The notes: generated by a model not told the origin, from the sequence alone. Counted from the stretch's first letter, positions 34,798 through 43,059 are shown. The stretch: DNA of 64,000 nucleotides from Microlunatus parietis (GCF_013407955.1 NZ_JACCBU010000001.1:744001-808000); one strand, 5' to 3'. A program made the numbers and translations.

Positions 34798-35783
34798 CCC
34801 CGCCGGCCGCGGCCACCGGCCGGACCGCCGCCGTCGGCCCGCTGCTGCCCGGCCTGCTCGTCGCTGCGGTGATCATCGGAACCCTGGTCGGCCTGGCCAG
34901 TCCGCCGGCCGGCGCCGTACTCGCCACCGGCACCGATGCTCTGGTGCTGCTGCTGGTGTTCCTGCTGCTGTTCGACGTCGGGCTGTCTGGAATACGCCGG
35001 TTCCGCCGCCATCGCCGGGTGATCGTCGTCGCGCTCTTGATCAACTTCCTGCTGGTGCCGCTGCTCGCGGTGCTGATCGCCCGGCTGTTCGGCGGCGACC
35101 GGCCGGAGGTCTGGCTGGGCTTGATCATCTACCTGACCGCTCCCTGCACCGACTGGTTCCTCGGCTTCACCCGGCTCGCCGACGGCAACGTGGCGGCCGG
35201 GTCCGTGCTGCTGCCGATCAACCTGATCGCCCAGTTGCTGCTCTGCCCGGTCTACTGGGCCGTGCTCGGTGCCGCCGACCTCGGCTACCGGCCGGAGGCG
35301 ATCGCGATCACGGTCGGACAGTGGTTCGTCGCTCCCCTGCTGGCCGCGGTCCTCGCCCGGCAACTGATCCGGTCGTTGCTGCCAGGCGCAGCGGTCGACG
35401 TGATCATCGCCACCGCCCGACGGCTGGTGCCGTGGACGATCGCGGCGCTGATCGTCACGATCTTCGCCGGCCACGCCGACACGCTGGTCGCCGAGTTGCC
35501 CGGGCTGCCCCGGATCCTGGGCACGGTCGCGGCCTTCTTCCTGATCATGCTCGCGATCGGCGAGCTGGTTCGGCGGGCGGGCCGCTTCGACCGTCCCGAC
35601 CAGGTCCTCCTGACCATGACGACGTCGGCGCGGAACGCGCCGTTGATGATCGCGATCGCCGCGGTCACCTTCCCGGACCGGCCGGCCGTGGTGGCCACCA
35701 TCGTCGCCGGGATGTTGATCGAGTTCCCGCACCTGATCATGCTCACCGCCCTGCTGCGCCGGCGTCCGGCGGCCGTACGGTGA
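34785..35783 (+). CDS. ACR3/BASS-like transporter (arsenic-resistance type)
   Basis: 332 aa, about ten transmembrane helices. The segment LTAPCTDWFLGFTRLADGN carries the conserved Cys of ACR3-type arsenite carriers (APCT), and VLLPINLIAQLLLCPVYW follows as in that family. ATG 34785 lies inside the end of the flavoprotein gene; its stop overlaps the methyltransferase GTG. True ACR3 exports arsenite; whether this variant does is unproven, and other oxyanions or metal-ligand complexes are possible. Confidence 0.7.
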   Translation: MRLLTPPAAATGRTAAVGPLLPGLLVAAVIIGTLVGLASPPAGAVLATGTDALVLLLVFLLLFDVGLSGIRRFRRHRRVIVVALLINFLLVPLLAVLIARLFGGDRPEVWLGLIIYLTAPCTDWFLGFTRLADGNVAAGSVLLPINLIAQLLLCPVYWAVLGAADLGYRPEAIAITVGQWFVAPLLAAVLARQLIRSLLPGAAVDVIIATARRLVPWTIAALIVTIFAGHADTLVAELPGLPRILGTVAAFFLIMLAIGELVRRAGRFDRPDQVLLTMTTSARNAPLMIAIAAVTFPDRPAVVATIVAGMLIEFPHLIMLTALLRRRPAAVR

Positions 35784-36445
35784 GCGAGCTCGGGATCCTG
35801 GCGGCACGGTTCGAACTGCTGCAGCCAAGGTTCGGCCCCGGCCTGGAGCGCTGTCTTCCGCTCGTGGCCGACCTGACCCGGGCGTCCAGCGGACCGGTCG
35901 TTGAGCTGGGCTGCGGCACCGGATCCCTGCTGGCCGCCCTCCGCGCCCGGGTCGGGGACCGGCCACGGCTCACCGGTGTCGAGGCCGACCCGGTCCTGCT
36001 CCTGCTCGCCCGCGAGGTGCACGCCGTCAACGTGATCGAGGCCGACTTCCGCGACACCGCCTGGCTCGCTGCGTCCCGTCCGCGCGTCGTCGTCGCCGTA
36101 CGGGCGCTGCACTACCCGGGCCGGGACGAGGTGGCCGACCTCTACCGGCGGCTCGCCGAACGACTGCCGGGCGGCGCCACCCTGATCAACGCCGACCGGT
36201 TCGGCCCGACGGTGCCGGACCGGCAGGCGCTGGCCGGCTGGCAGCAGTGGTGGAGCGACGCCCGGCGAGAGCCTCGGCTGGCCGACGCCTTCGCCCGGCG
36301 CGGTGCCGAGGCGCTCGGCGCGGGCAACGCGATGACGATCGAGGATCACCGGGAATCCCTGCTGGCCGCCGGCTTCGGCCGGGTCGCCGCGCACCACGTC
36401 GACCCGGTCCGCGGCGACGCCGTCCTCGCCGCTACCCTCGTCTGA
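35780..36445 (+). CDS. Class I SAM-dependent methyltransferase
   Basis: 221 aa. Motif I is VVELGCGTGSLLAAL (~38-52), followed by the acidic residue of motif II in TGVEADPV. It has only one Cys, so it is not ArsM-like, which needs several. GTG 35780 overlaps the transporter stop by 4 nt (GTGA), so it is the third gene of the operon. The methyl acceptor is unknown. Confidence 0.75.
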   Translation: MSELGILAARFELLQPRFGPGLERCLPLVADLTRASSGPVVELGCGTGSLLAALRARVGDRPRLTGVEADPVLLLLAREVHAVNVIEADFRDTAWLAASRPRVVVAVRALHYPGRDEVADLYRRLAERLPGGATLINADRFGPTVPDRQALAGWQQWWSDARREPRLADAFARRGAEALGAGNAMTIEDHRESLLAAGFGRVAAHHVDPVRGDAVLAATLV

Positions 36446-36509
36446 TGGTCCATGATCACCGGGCTGAATCCATGATCATCCAGCCGCTGCGCCGCGGCCG
36501 GGAGTGTCG

Positions 36510-38084
36510 ATGAGCGACGGGCTGTTCAGCAACGCGAAGGTCTTCACCGGCCGCGCCGAGGACGACTTCGCGACCGCGTTCCGGATCGAGGACGGCCGGG
36601 TCAGCTGGGTCGGCGACGCGGCCGAGGTGACGGGCGAGCCGAGCACCGACCTCGGCGGCCGAGTGGTGTTGCCCGGCCTGCTCGACGTCCACACCCATCC
36701 CGCGGTCATGGCCGCCCAGGCCGACGCGATCGACTGCCTGCCGCCGCGGGTGTCCTCGCTCGCCGCGTTGCTGGACCGGCTTCGCGAGCATCCGTCGTAC
36801 GGCAAGCCGGACACCTGGATCCTCGGCACCGGCTTCGACGACGCGCGATTCCCGGAGGGCCGGACACCGAACGCGGCCGACCTGGACCGCGTGTCGACCA
36901 CGCAGCCGGTGCTGGTCCGGCGCTGCGACGGCCACTCGGCCTCGTGCAACACCCGTGCCCTCGAACTCGCGGGCATCACCGCGGCGACGGCAGACCCGCC
37001 GGGCGCCCGCTTCGAACGCGACGCGGAGGGCAGCCCGACCGGCGTGCTGACCGAGATCGCCGCGGTCGATGCCGTCGCGGAGCGGATCCCGGAGCCCGAC
37101 ACTGCGACGATCGCGCGGCGGCTGGCCGACCTGAACGAGCACTTCCTCTCCCACGGCCTGACCGGCGTCTGCGATCTGCTGTCGAGTTTCGTACCGGACC
37201 CGCTGGCGGCCTTCCGGGCCGCGCGTGAGCTCGGCTTCCGGCCGCGGGTCGCGCTCTATCCCGGTTGGCAGCCCGAACTCGCCGACCTGACCGACGACGA
37301 TCGCACCGGCCCGATCCGGATCGCCGGCATCAAGGTGTTCGCCGACGGCGCCTTCTCGAACCGGACGGCCTGGGTCGAGGACCCGTACCCCGACTCCTGC
37401 GAGCACGGCCTCCGCAGCATCGGCGACGACGAACTGCGCGAGGCCGCCGGCTGGGCCCGCCGCAACCGGGTCCAACTCGCCGTCCACGCGATGGGCGACC
37501 GGGCCCTGAACCGCGTCGTCGACCTGCTCGGCGACGACGAGCCGTGGCTGGACGGCCTTCCGTCGGTACGGATCGAGCACGCGACCCTGGTCGCGCCGGA
37601 GTTGGTGGATCGACTGACCCGGGCCCGGGTCCGGTTCGGCATCGCCACGCACACGATCTTCCTGTTCGCCGAGACCTCGGCCTACCGGAACAACCTCGGG
37701 CCGGACCAGGCGCGAGTCGCGTACCCGATCCGGGCGCTCTACGACTCCGACCTGCCGCTGGCGCTGACTTCGGACCGCCCGGCCACCGCCTGGGACGACG
37801 CCGACGACGTGTTCTGCTCCGTCGCCGCGGCCGTACGCCGGATCGCCCACGACGGCACCGATATCGGCCGCCCCGAGGCCGTCACCGTGCCGCAGGCCCT
37901 ACTGCTCTACACCGGCCGGGCCCGGACGCTTGCCGATCTTGGTCCGGTCGGAGTGCTGGAGCCGGGTGCCGCCGGGGACTTCGTGATCCTGGACCGCGAC
38001 GTGTTCACGGTGCCGGCCGAGGAACTCGCGGAGGTACGGGTCGGCGAGACCTGGATCGCCGGCGAGCGCTGCTGGCCGCGTTGA
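36510..38084 (+). CDS. Amidohydrolase, YtcJ-like
   Basis: 524 aa, amidohydrolase-3 family. LFSNAKVFTGRAEDDFATAF opens the beta domain, GRVVLPGLLDVHTHPAVMAA carries the HxH metal site, WILGTGFDDARFPEGRTPNA and VLVRRCDGHSASCNTRALEL are family signatures, and a Lys in IKVFADGAF is the likely carbamylated or ligand residue. No signal peptide. GGGAG lies 6 nt before ATG 36510. The substrate is unknown. It follows the methyltransferase by 64 nt; two TCCATGATCA direct repeats lie in that gap. Confidence 0.8.
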   Translation: MSDGLFSNAKVFTGRAEDDFATAFRIEDGRVSWVGDAAEVTGEPSTDLGGRVVLPGLLDVHTHPAVMAAQADAIDCLPPRVSSLAALLDRLREHPSYGKPDTWILGTGFDDARFPEGRTPNAADLDRVSTTQPVLVRRCDGHSASCNTRALELAGITAATADPPGARFERDAEGSPTGVLTEIAAVDAVAERIPEPDTATIARRLADLNEHFLSHGLTGVCDLLSSFVPDPLAAFRAARELGFRPRVALYPGWQPELADLTDDDRTGPIRIAGIKVFADGAFSNRTAWVEDPYPDSCEHGLRSIGDDELREAAGWARRNRVQLAVHAMGDRALNRVVDLLGDDEPWLDGLPSVRIEHATLVAPELVDRLTRARVRFGIATHTIFLFAETSAYRNNLGPDQARVAYPIRALYDSDLPLALTSDRPATAWDDADDVFCSVAAAVRRIAHDGTDIGRPEAVTVPQALLLYTGRARTLADLGPVGVLEPGAAGDFVILDRDVFTVPAEELAEVRVGETWIAGERCWPR

Positions 38085-38109
38085 TCACCCATCGGCTTGT
38101 CCGCCCGTG

Positions 38110-38131
38110 ACTTCAAAGGTACCTTTGAAGT
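38110..38131. promoter_or_regulatory. Perfect 22-bp palindrome at toxin-antitoxin promoter
   Basis: The half ACTTCAAAGGT is followed directly by its exact reverse complement, and the next base begins the ATG of the antitoxin gene (38132). Toxin-antitoxin operons are usually autoregulated at such palindromes; here it also covers the ribosome-binding region. Confidence 0.7.
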
Positions 38132-38611
38132 ATGCCGCAGAATCTGCAGGAAGTGACGTTCTCGGAACTGATTCAGTCTCCCAAGGACACGGTGGAGAAG
38201 CTGAACCGGGCACCTCGGCATGCGCTCCGACTCAACCGTCGCGGAGCCGAGGACCTGGTCCTGGTCGCGGCCACTCAAGCCAGCCAAGATCAGGAGGTCG
38301 TCGGTGTCGCCATCCGGCTCCTGCGGGCGATCATGGCCAGCCCGACCACCAGGTCGCAGTACCTGCTCGACCTGCTCCCGATGGTGTTCCGCTGGGTTCG
38401 TTTCCTCCCGGACGAGGACCGGCTGGAGTTCGCCCGAGAGCTGATCGATGTCATGGAGGCCTGCGAAGAACTCGACAACTTCACTCCGATGCTCGATCTC
38501 ATCGAGCAGTGGCGTCATTCCGCCGAGGTCTACGCGGATCCCGAACTGTTCCGCGCCCTTCGCAGTCCGGACACCGTCGATGCGGGCCAGGTCACTCGGC
38601 CGACGGCATAA
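38132..38611 (+). CDS. Antitoxin-like protein of a type II toxin-antitoxin pair
   Basis: 159 aa. The N-terminus (VTFSELIQSPKDTVEKLN, then LRLNRRGAEDLVLVAA) has the Phd/YefM-like DNA-binding pattern; the rest is helical (residues ~60-140), longer than a classical Phd. It starts immediately after a perfect palindrome, with only AAAGG about 12 nt upstream as a weak ribosome-binding site. It ends 6 nt before the toxin gene. Confidence 0.65.
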   Translation: MPQNLQEVTFSELIQSPKDTVEKLNRAPRHALRLNRRGAEDLVLVAATQASQDQEVVGVAIRLLRAIMASPTTRSQYLLDLLPMVFRWVRFLPDEDRLEFARELIDVMEACEELDNFTPMLDLIEQWRHSAEVYADPELFRALRSPDTVDAGQVTRPTA

Positions 38612-38617
38612 CCGGCC

Positions 38618-38959
38618 ATGGCTCCGAAGCGGAGGGAGCGAGTCGCACCACCTCCGGGCCCTGATGAGTGGGAGGTCAGGTATGGCACCAACGAAGCCGC
38701 GCGTGGGTGGGAAGACGTCTGCGCCCAGGCAACCGGGAACGCGCTGCGTGCCTGGCAGGTGCTCCGATCCCATCCCCGACCGAGCCGGCCGGACCATCGG
38801 CAGCACCGACTCAAGGGCGCGCTCGGTACCAAGGACGGCCTCGAGGTGTGGCAACTCGAGGTGACCGGCGGAGGTCGTCTCTGGTATCGGATCGACGACG
38901 GTCGGCAGACGGTGTGGCTGGATGTGGCCACGCTGGGACACCCCAAGGAGACCGACTGA
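38618..38959 (+). CDS. RelE-like toxin of a type II toxin-antitoxin pair
   Basis: 113 aa. Basic helical N-terminus and a C-terminal sheet with HRLKGALGTKDGLEVWQLEV and GRLWYRIDDGRQTVWLDVAT, the pattern of RelE/ParE-fold toxins with a 'YRI' strand. The position right after the antitoxin-like gene supports the call. Target (mRNA or gyrase) is unknown. The 55-bp repeat copy 3 lies 69 nt downstream. Confidence 0.65.
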   Translation: MAPKRRERVAPPPGPDEWEVRYGTNEAARGWEDVCAQATGNALRAWQVLRSHPRPSRPDHRQHRLKGALGTKDGLEVWQLEVTGGGRLWYRIDDGRQTVWLDVATLGHPKETD

Positions 38960-39028
38960 ATCGAGGGCACATCCGGCTCGATGGGCACGGCGACTCGGGG
39001 TGAGGTTGAAGGCGTGGCCGGGCGCCGT

Positions 39029-39083
39029 GACCGGTCAACTCTGCAGCGACACGCCGCCAAAACCGCTGCTTTTGTGACCGGTC
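39029..39083 (-). repeat. 55-bp inverted-repeat element, copy 3 (solo)
   Basis: GACCGGTCAACTCTGCAGCG at the left and TTTTGTGACCGGTC at the right; same orientation as copy 2. Unlike copies 1 and 2 it has no partner here. It lies between the toxin gene and the stop of the convergent regulator gene, 10 nt from the latter, and may act as its terminator hairpin. Confidence 0.8.
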
Positions 39084-39093
39084 GGCGGGGTTT

Positions 39094-39663
39094 TCAGGGG
39101 TCGGTGGGGAAGGCGCGGGCGAAGGCGAGGACGGTGGTCCGCTCGGCGCCGTCGTCGGGGAGTTCGCGCCGCCGCCAGCGGAGCAGCAGCTCGTCCAGTT
39201 CGGCGCCGAGTTCGACCAGTTCGGCCGGGGTGAGCCGGAGCCAGACATGGCTTCCGTACGCGGCCTCGTCCCACGGCTCCTCGGCCGAGGCGAGAAAGGC
39301 CCGGGCGCTCTCGAACTGGCGGGCCAGCAGCGCTCCGTCCGCCGCCGTCGCGACCGCCTCGGCGGCGCTGTCCCGGAACTGGGCGGGGCTCCAGCGCAGG
39401 CCGCGGCTGACCAGCCGCCAACTACGCTGCCGCCGGTCGTCACCGTCCGGCGCCCGCTCCACCAGCCCGGCCTCGGCGAGCACCCTCAGATGGTGCGAGA
39501 TGCTGCCGGTGGCCAGGCCGAGGGCATCGGCCAGTTCTCCGGTGGTCGCCGTGCCGGACACGGCGAGCCGATCGATGATTCGCCACCGGTCCGCATGACC
39601 GAGGGCCGCCAGCGCCCGGGCATCGTGGACCTGCCGGACGTCACCGGGTGAACCGTCTCGCAT
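39094..39663 (-). CDS. ArsR-like (HTH_20) transcriptional regulator
   Basis: 189 aa. Winged HTH at ~15-80 (LAALGHADRWRIIDRLAVSG, TTGELADALGLATGSISHHL, RVLAEAGLVERAPDGDDRRQ). The C-terminal half is helical with no Cys-based metal site, so the inducer is probably not a metal. It is divergent from the aldo/keto reductase, with a 28-bp inverted repeat between them that overlaps the reductase -35 region; autoregulation and control of the reductase are likely. Confidence 0.78.
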   Translation of the reverse strand: MRDGSPGDVRQVHDARALAALGHADRWRIIDRLAVSGTATTGELADALGLATGSISHHLRVLAEAGLVERAPDGDDRRQRSWRLVSRGLRWSPAQFRDSAAEAVATAADGALLARQFESARAFLASAEEPWDEAAYGSHVWLRLTPAELVELGAELDELLLRWRRRELPDDGAERTTVLAFARAFPTDP

Positions 39664-39675
39664 CCGCCCAGCCTA

Positions 39676-39703
39676 GCAAGCATATTTGCGCAAATTTTCT
39701 TGC
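39676..39703. promoter_or_regulatory. 28-bp inverted repeat, operator of the divergent ArsR-like/AKR pair
   Basis: GCAAGCATATTTGC followed by GCAAATTTTCTTGC; 12 of 14 positions are symmetric and the centre ATTTGCGCAAAT is perfect. A possible reductase promoter overlaps it: TTGCGC at 39686-39691, 17 nt, TACTCT at 39709-39714, which places transcription start close to the ATG at 39722. Confidence 0.6.
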
Positions 39704-39721
39704 GGACCTACTCTCGTGATC

Positions 39722-40777
39722 ATGCGCTACCGCAAGCTGGGCCGGACCGGCCTCGAGGTCTCCGAGTACGCCCTCGGCACAATGATGTTCGGCTCGGCCG
39801 GCAATCCCGATCACGAGGCGTGCGCCCGGATCCTGCACGCCGCCCTCGACCGCGGCGTCAATCTGATCGACACCGCCGACATGTACTCGGCCGGCGAATC
39901 CGAGGAGATCGTCGGCAAGGCACTCAAGGGACATCGCGACGACGTCGTGCTGGCGACCAAGGGTCACTATCCGCTCGCCGAGGGTCCGAACCGGAGCGGC
40001 AATTCCCGCCGCCACCTGACCCGGGCCGTGGAGGCGAGCCTGCGCCGGCTGGACACTGATCACGTCGACCTCTACCAGATCCACCGGCCGGACTGGGACA
40101 CCGACCTGACCGAGACGCTGGCCACCCTGACCGACCTGCAGCAGGCCGGCAAGATCGGCGTCTTCGGGTGTTCGGTCTACCCCGCGTTCGAGCTCGTCGA
40201 GGCGCAGCGGATCGCCGACCGGCACGGGTTGCGGCCGTTCCGTACCGAGCAGCCGCCGTACAACCTGCTGGCCCGCGGGATCGAGCGGGACGTGCTGGTC
40301 GTCACCGAGCGGCAGGGCATGGGCGTGCTGACCTGGAGCCCGCTGGCCTGGGGCTTCCTCACCGGCCGCTACCGGCGCGGCGACACCACGACCGAGCCGG
40401 GAGCGCGGGCCAGGCTGCGGCCGGAGTGGTTCGACCCGGCCGACCCGGTGACCGCGCGCAAGCTCGACGCCGTCGAGGAGTTGATCAAGGTCGCCGCGGA
40501 CCTGGGCAGTACCCTGCCGGCCCTCGCGGCAGCCTTCCCGCTGAGCCATCGCGCGGTCAGTGCGGTGCTGCTCGGTCCCCGTACCGAAGATCAACTCACG
40601 TCGATCCTGGACGCGCCGGCCCGGCTCGACGACGCTGCGCTGGACCGGATCGACGAGATCGTCCCGCCCGGCACGAATGTCTACGAGCCGACCGCGCCCG
40701 CACCGCCACCCTGGCTGGCCGACCCGTCCCGGCGGCGGTACGTCGAGCCGCCGAAGCCCAACGCTCCCTGGCGTTGA
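39722..40777 (+). CDS. Aldo/keto reductase
   Basis: 351 aa, NADP(H)-dependent TIM-barrel oxidoreductase. The catalytic tetrad is visible: Asp and Tyr in NLIDTADMYSAGESE, Lys in VVLATKGHYP, His in LYQIHRPDWD. Cofactor segment AVSAVLLGPRTEDQL is near the C-terminus. ATG 39722 is chosen; there is no good ribosome-binding site and the predicted promoter suggests a leaderless or very short-leader mRNA. The stop TGA and the stop of the convergent AraC gene together form TGATCA. Confidence 0.85.
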   Translation: MRYRKLGRTGLEVSEYALGTMMFGSAGNPDHEACARILHAALDRGVNLIDTADMYSAGESEEIVGKALKGHRDDVVLATKGHYPLAEGPNRSGNSRRHLTRAVEASLRRLDTDHVDLYQIHRPDWDTDLTETLATLTDLQQAGKIGVFGCSVYPAFELVEAQRIADRHGLRPFRTEQPPYNLLARGIERDVLVVTERQGMGVLTWSPLAWGFLTGRYRRGDTTTEPGARARLRPEWFDPADPVTARKLDAVEELIKVAADLGSTLPALAAAFPLSHRAVSAVLLGPRTEDQLTSILDAPARLDDAALDRIDEIVPPGTNVYEPTAPAPPPWLADPSRRRYVEPPKPNAPWR

Positions 40778-41617
40778 TCATGGTCGGTACAGCCGCCGGT
40801 AGTCGCTGGGCGTGATCGAGCTGACCTGACGGAAGGCGCGGCTGAAGTAGGACTGGTCCATCCCGACGTCGGCGGCGATCTCCTCGATCGGCCGGTCGGT
40901 GTCGACCAGCTCCCGCTGCGCGTGTTCGATCCGGGCCCGCTTCACGTACTGCTTGGGCGACAGGCCGAATTCGATCTTGAACCGGCGGGCGAACTCGGCC
41001 GGCGGCAGGCCCGCCTCGGCGGCCAGCCGGTCCAGCGTCAGTGACTCGGCGAGCGCACCGTCGACGAACCGGACCACCCGCCGGAAGGCGCCGGCTCCCT
41101 CGGGCTGCGGTCCCCCGGCCAGCCGCACGGAGCCGGGCGGCGCGCTCTCCAGGTAGTGCCCGAACAGTTCCGACAGGGCGGCCCGCAGGCGCAGCGGGGT
41201 GGCCAGCGTCGGCGGGTCCCGGTCGATCGCCGCCACCCGCTCGAAGAGTCCGGCGGCAATCTTGGGATCGCGGCTCGGCACCACGTACGGCAGCTCGAGC
41301 ACCTCGCCGAGATCGCTGTCGCCGATCAGGGCGGAGAAATGCAGCCAGTGCTTGAGGTACGTGTCGTCGCTGACCGTTCCGTACGCCACCGGACGATCGG
41401 CCGGCAGATAGACGAGATCACCCGGGCCCGGTGACAGCTCCGTGTCACCGACCCGCAGCAGACCCTCGCCGGACAAGATCAGATAGAGCCTGCTGTACGG
41501 ATCCGGCTGGCTCGGCCGGGCCCAGGAACGCGGCACCCGGGTGATCCGGCTGGCCACGACGAGGTCGAGCCGGAGCCGGTCGAGCTGGGCACGGACGACC
41601 TCGTCGACGCCGCTCAC
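40778..41617 (-). CDS. AraC-family transcriptional regulator
   Basis: 279 aa. Cupin sensor at ~40-110 (LYLILSGEGLLRVGDTELSP, GDLVYLPADRPVAYGT) and a C-terminal double HTH (~180-275: LDRLAEAEAGLPPAEFARRF-like segment, IEEIAADVGMDQSYFSRAFR). It overlaps the stop of the PL6 lyase gene by ATGA, so it is co-transcribed and probably regulates that lyase in response to released sugars. Confidence 0.85.
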   Translation of the reverse strand: MSGVDEVVRAQLDRLRLDLVVASRITRVPRSWARPSQPDPYSRLYLILSGEGLLRVGDTELSPGPGDLVYLPADRPVAYGTVSDDTYLKHWLHFSALIGDSDLGEVLELPYVVPSRDPKIAAGLFERVAAIDRDPPTLATPLRLRAALSELFGHYLESAPPGSVRLAGGPQPEGAGAFRRVVRFVDGALAESLTLDRLAAEAGLPPAEFARRFKIEFGLSPKQYVKRARIEHAQRELVDTDRPIEEIAADVGMDQSYFSRAFRQVSSITPSDYRRLYRP

Positions 41618-43041
41618 CGGGCCAGCGGTCCCACGTCCGCGGCGACCAGCGGCCGGAACCGGGGCCGCCCGGTCGCGTACTCGTCGGCGCCGACGTCGCG
41701 CAGCCGACCGCGCTGGTCGCCGTCAAGATCATGACCGACGCCTGGGTGCCGGCGCGAGGCGGCACCGATCGCCGGACTCCCCTGCGTCAGCCGGTGCACG
41801 CCGTCCGGTCCGGCAGCCAGCCGTGGGTCGATCCGGCGGAAGCCACCGGCCGGCGCCGTACCGTCCAGAGCCTCGCCCCAGAAGAGATTCCCGGCCCAGG
41901 CCGTACCGTCCTGGAACGGCAGGTTGGTCAGCCGGCCGGCCGCGCCGACCAGGATGTTGTCGGCCAGCACGCAGTCCAGCGGCGGCAGCGTCCGGTGCGA
42001 CTCGCCACTGATCCCGGTGCCGCAGTCGATCACCGTGTTGTGGGCGAGGGTGACCCGGTCCGGCGCGTCGTTGCCGCGCCGCGACTCCGGCGACTCCCCC
42101 GGCAGATGATCACGGACGCTGCCGCTGCCGAGCACGATCCCGGAGCCGGTGATCCCGTGCAGGTAGTTGTTGATCACCAGGTGATCATCGCCGTAGATCC
42201 GGATCCCGTTCCGGCCGCCGAGCAGATGGTTCGCGTCGACCCGGTTGCCGTTGCCGTGCCGGAGCACAATGCCGCCCAGCGAGTCCCGGATCGTGTTGTG
42301 CCGGATCAGGTTGCCGGACGACTTGACCGAGATCGCCTCCGGGTCGCCGTCGACGCGCTCGAACAGGTTCAGTTCCACCAGGGCTCCGGCGTCGCCGAGC
42401 GCCCGCCCGCTGAGGCCGAGCCGGATCGGCTCGCCGCCGTTGCTGCCGGCGAACGTGTGGTCGGTGAAGTGGTTCCTGGTGATCTTGACGCCTTGCGCCA
42501 TCACGTCGGCGCCGGCACCGCCCTCGACGCCGAGGAAGATGCCGAGGGTGGACTTGCCGGAGAACGAGTTGCGATCGACCACGGAATGATCACCGCGGAT
42601 CATCACCCAGTGCAGGCCCTCCAGATCGGCCAGCCGGAACGAGTTCCGGGACAGCTCGACGTGGTGACAGTCGGCCGGCACCTCCAGCGTGGTCGATTGC
42701 CGGAACAGAAAGCCGCTGATCACCAGGTGGGAGGAGTCGGTGAGGTCGAAACTCTGCTCACCGGTCAGCTCCACCCCGCCGACCGAGGCGGCCTTGATCA
42801 TGATCGGTGCCCGCTCGGTGCCGTGCTTGCCGGTGATCGCGAGCGGCTCCCCGGCCGGGACCTGATAGCTGCCGGCGGCCAGGACGATCACCGAACCCGG
42901 CCGGGCCTCGGCAACCGCCCGGCGGAGCCCGTCCAGGCTGTCCACCCGGACCGCGTCGGCGGCCGCCGCGGTGCCCGTGATCATCGACCCGGCCGTGCCC
43001 GCGACGACTCCGCAGGCGGCAAGGAACGTACGACGCTGCAT
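41614..43041 (-). CDS. Polysaccharide lyase family 6 (alginate lyase/chondroitinase B type)
   Basis: 475 aa. Tat-type signal (MQRRTFLAACGVVAGTAG, Ala-rich end), so exported. The mature protein is a right-handed beta-helix with repeated N-rich coils. PL6 active-site pattern is present: the Lys in PEAISVKSSGNLIRHNTIRD and the Arg in GIVLRHGNGNRVDANHLLGG. It cleaves uronate-containing polysaccharide (alginate or dermatan-like) by elimination. ATG 43041 is chosen; the frame extends upstream but the signal starts here. Coupled to an AraC gene downstream. Confidence 0.82.
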   Translation of the reverse strand: MQRRTFLAACGVVAGTAGSMITGTAAAADAVRVDSLDGLRRAVAEARPGSVIVLAAGSYQVPAGEPLAITGKHGTERAPIMIKAASVGGVELTGEQSFDLTDSSHLVISGFLFRQSTTLEVPADCHHVELSRNSFRLADLEGLHWVMIRGDHSVVDRNSFSGKSTLGIFLGVEGGAGADVMAQGVKITRNHFTDHTFAGSNGGEPIRLGLSGRALGDAGALVELNLFERVDGDPEAISVKSSGNLIRHNTIRDSLGGIVLRHGNGNRVDANHLLGGRNGIRIYGDDHLVINNYLHGITGSGIVLGSGSVRDHLPGESPESRRGNDAPDRVTLAHNTVIDCGTGISGESHRTLPPLDCVLADNILVGAAGRLTNLPFQDGTAWAGNLFWGEALDGTAPAGGFRRIDPRLAAGPDGVHRLTQGSPAIGAASRRHPGVGHDLDGDQRGRLRDVGADEYATGRPRFRPLVAADVGPLAR

Positions 43042-43059
43042 GAACCCTCCCCTGTTCAG

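Noticed and set aside
35780-36445. ArsM arsenite methyltransferase
   Set aside because: The methyltransferase next to the ACR3-like gene has only one Cys, in motif I; ArsM needs conserved cysteines for As(III).
36510-38084. Amidohydrolase as part of the metalloid-type operon
   Set aside because: It has its own ribosome-binding site and a 64-nt gap, while the preceding three genes overlap; function class (YtcJ-like) gives no link.
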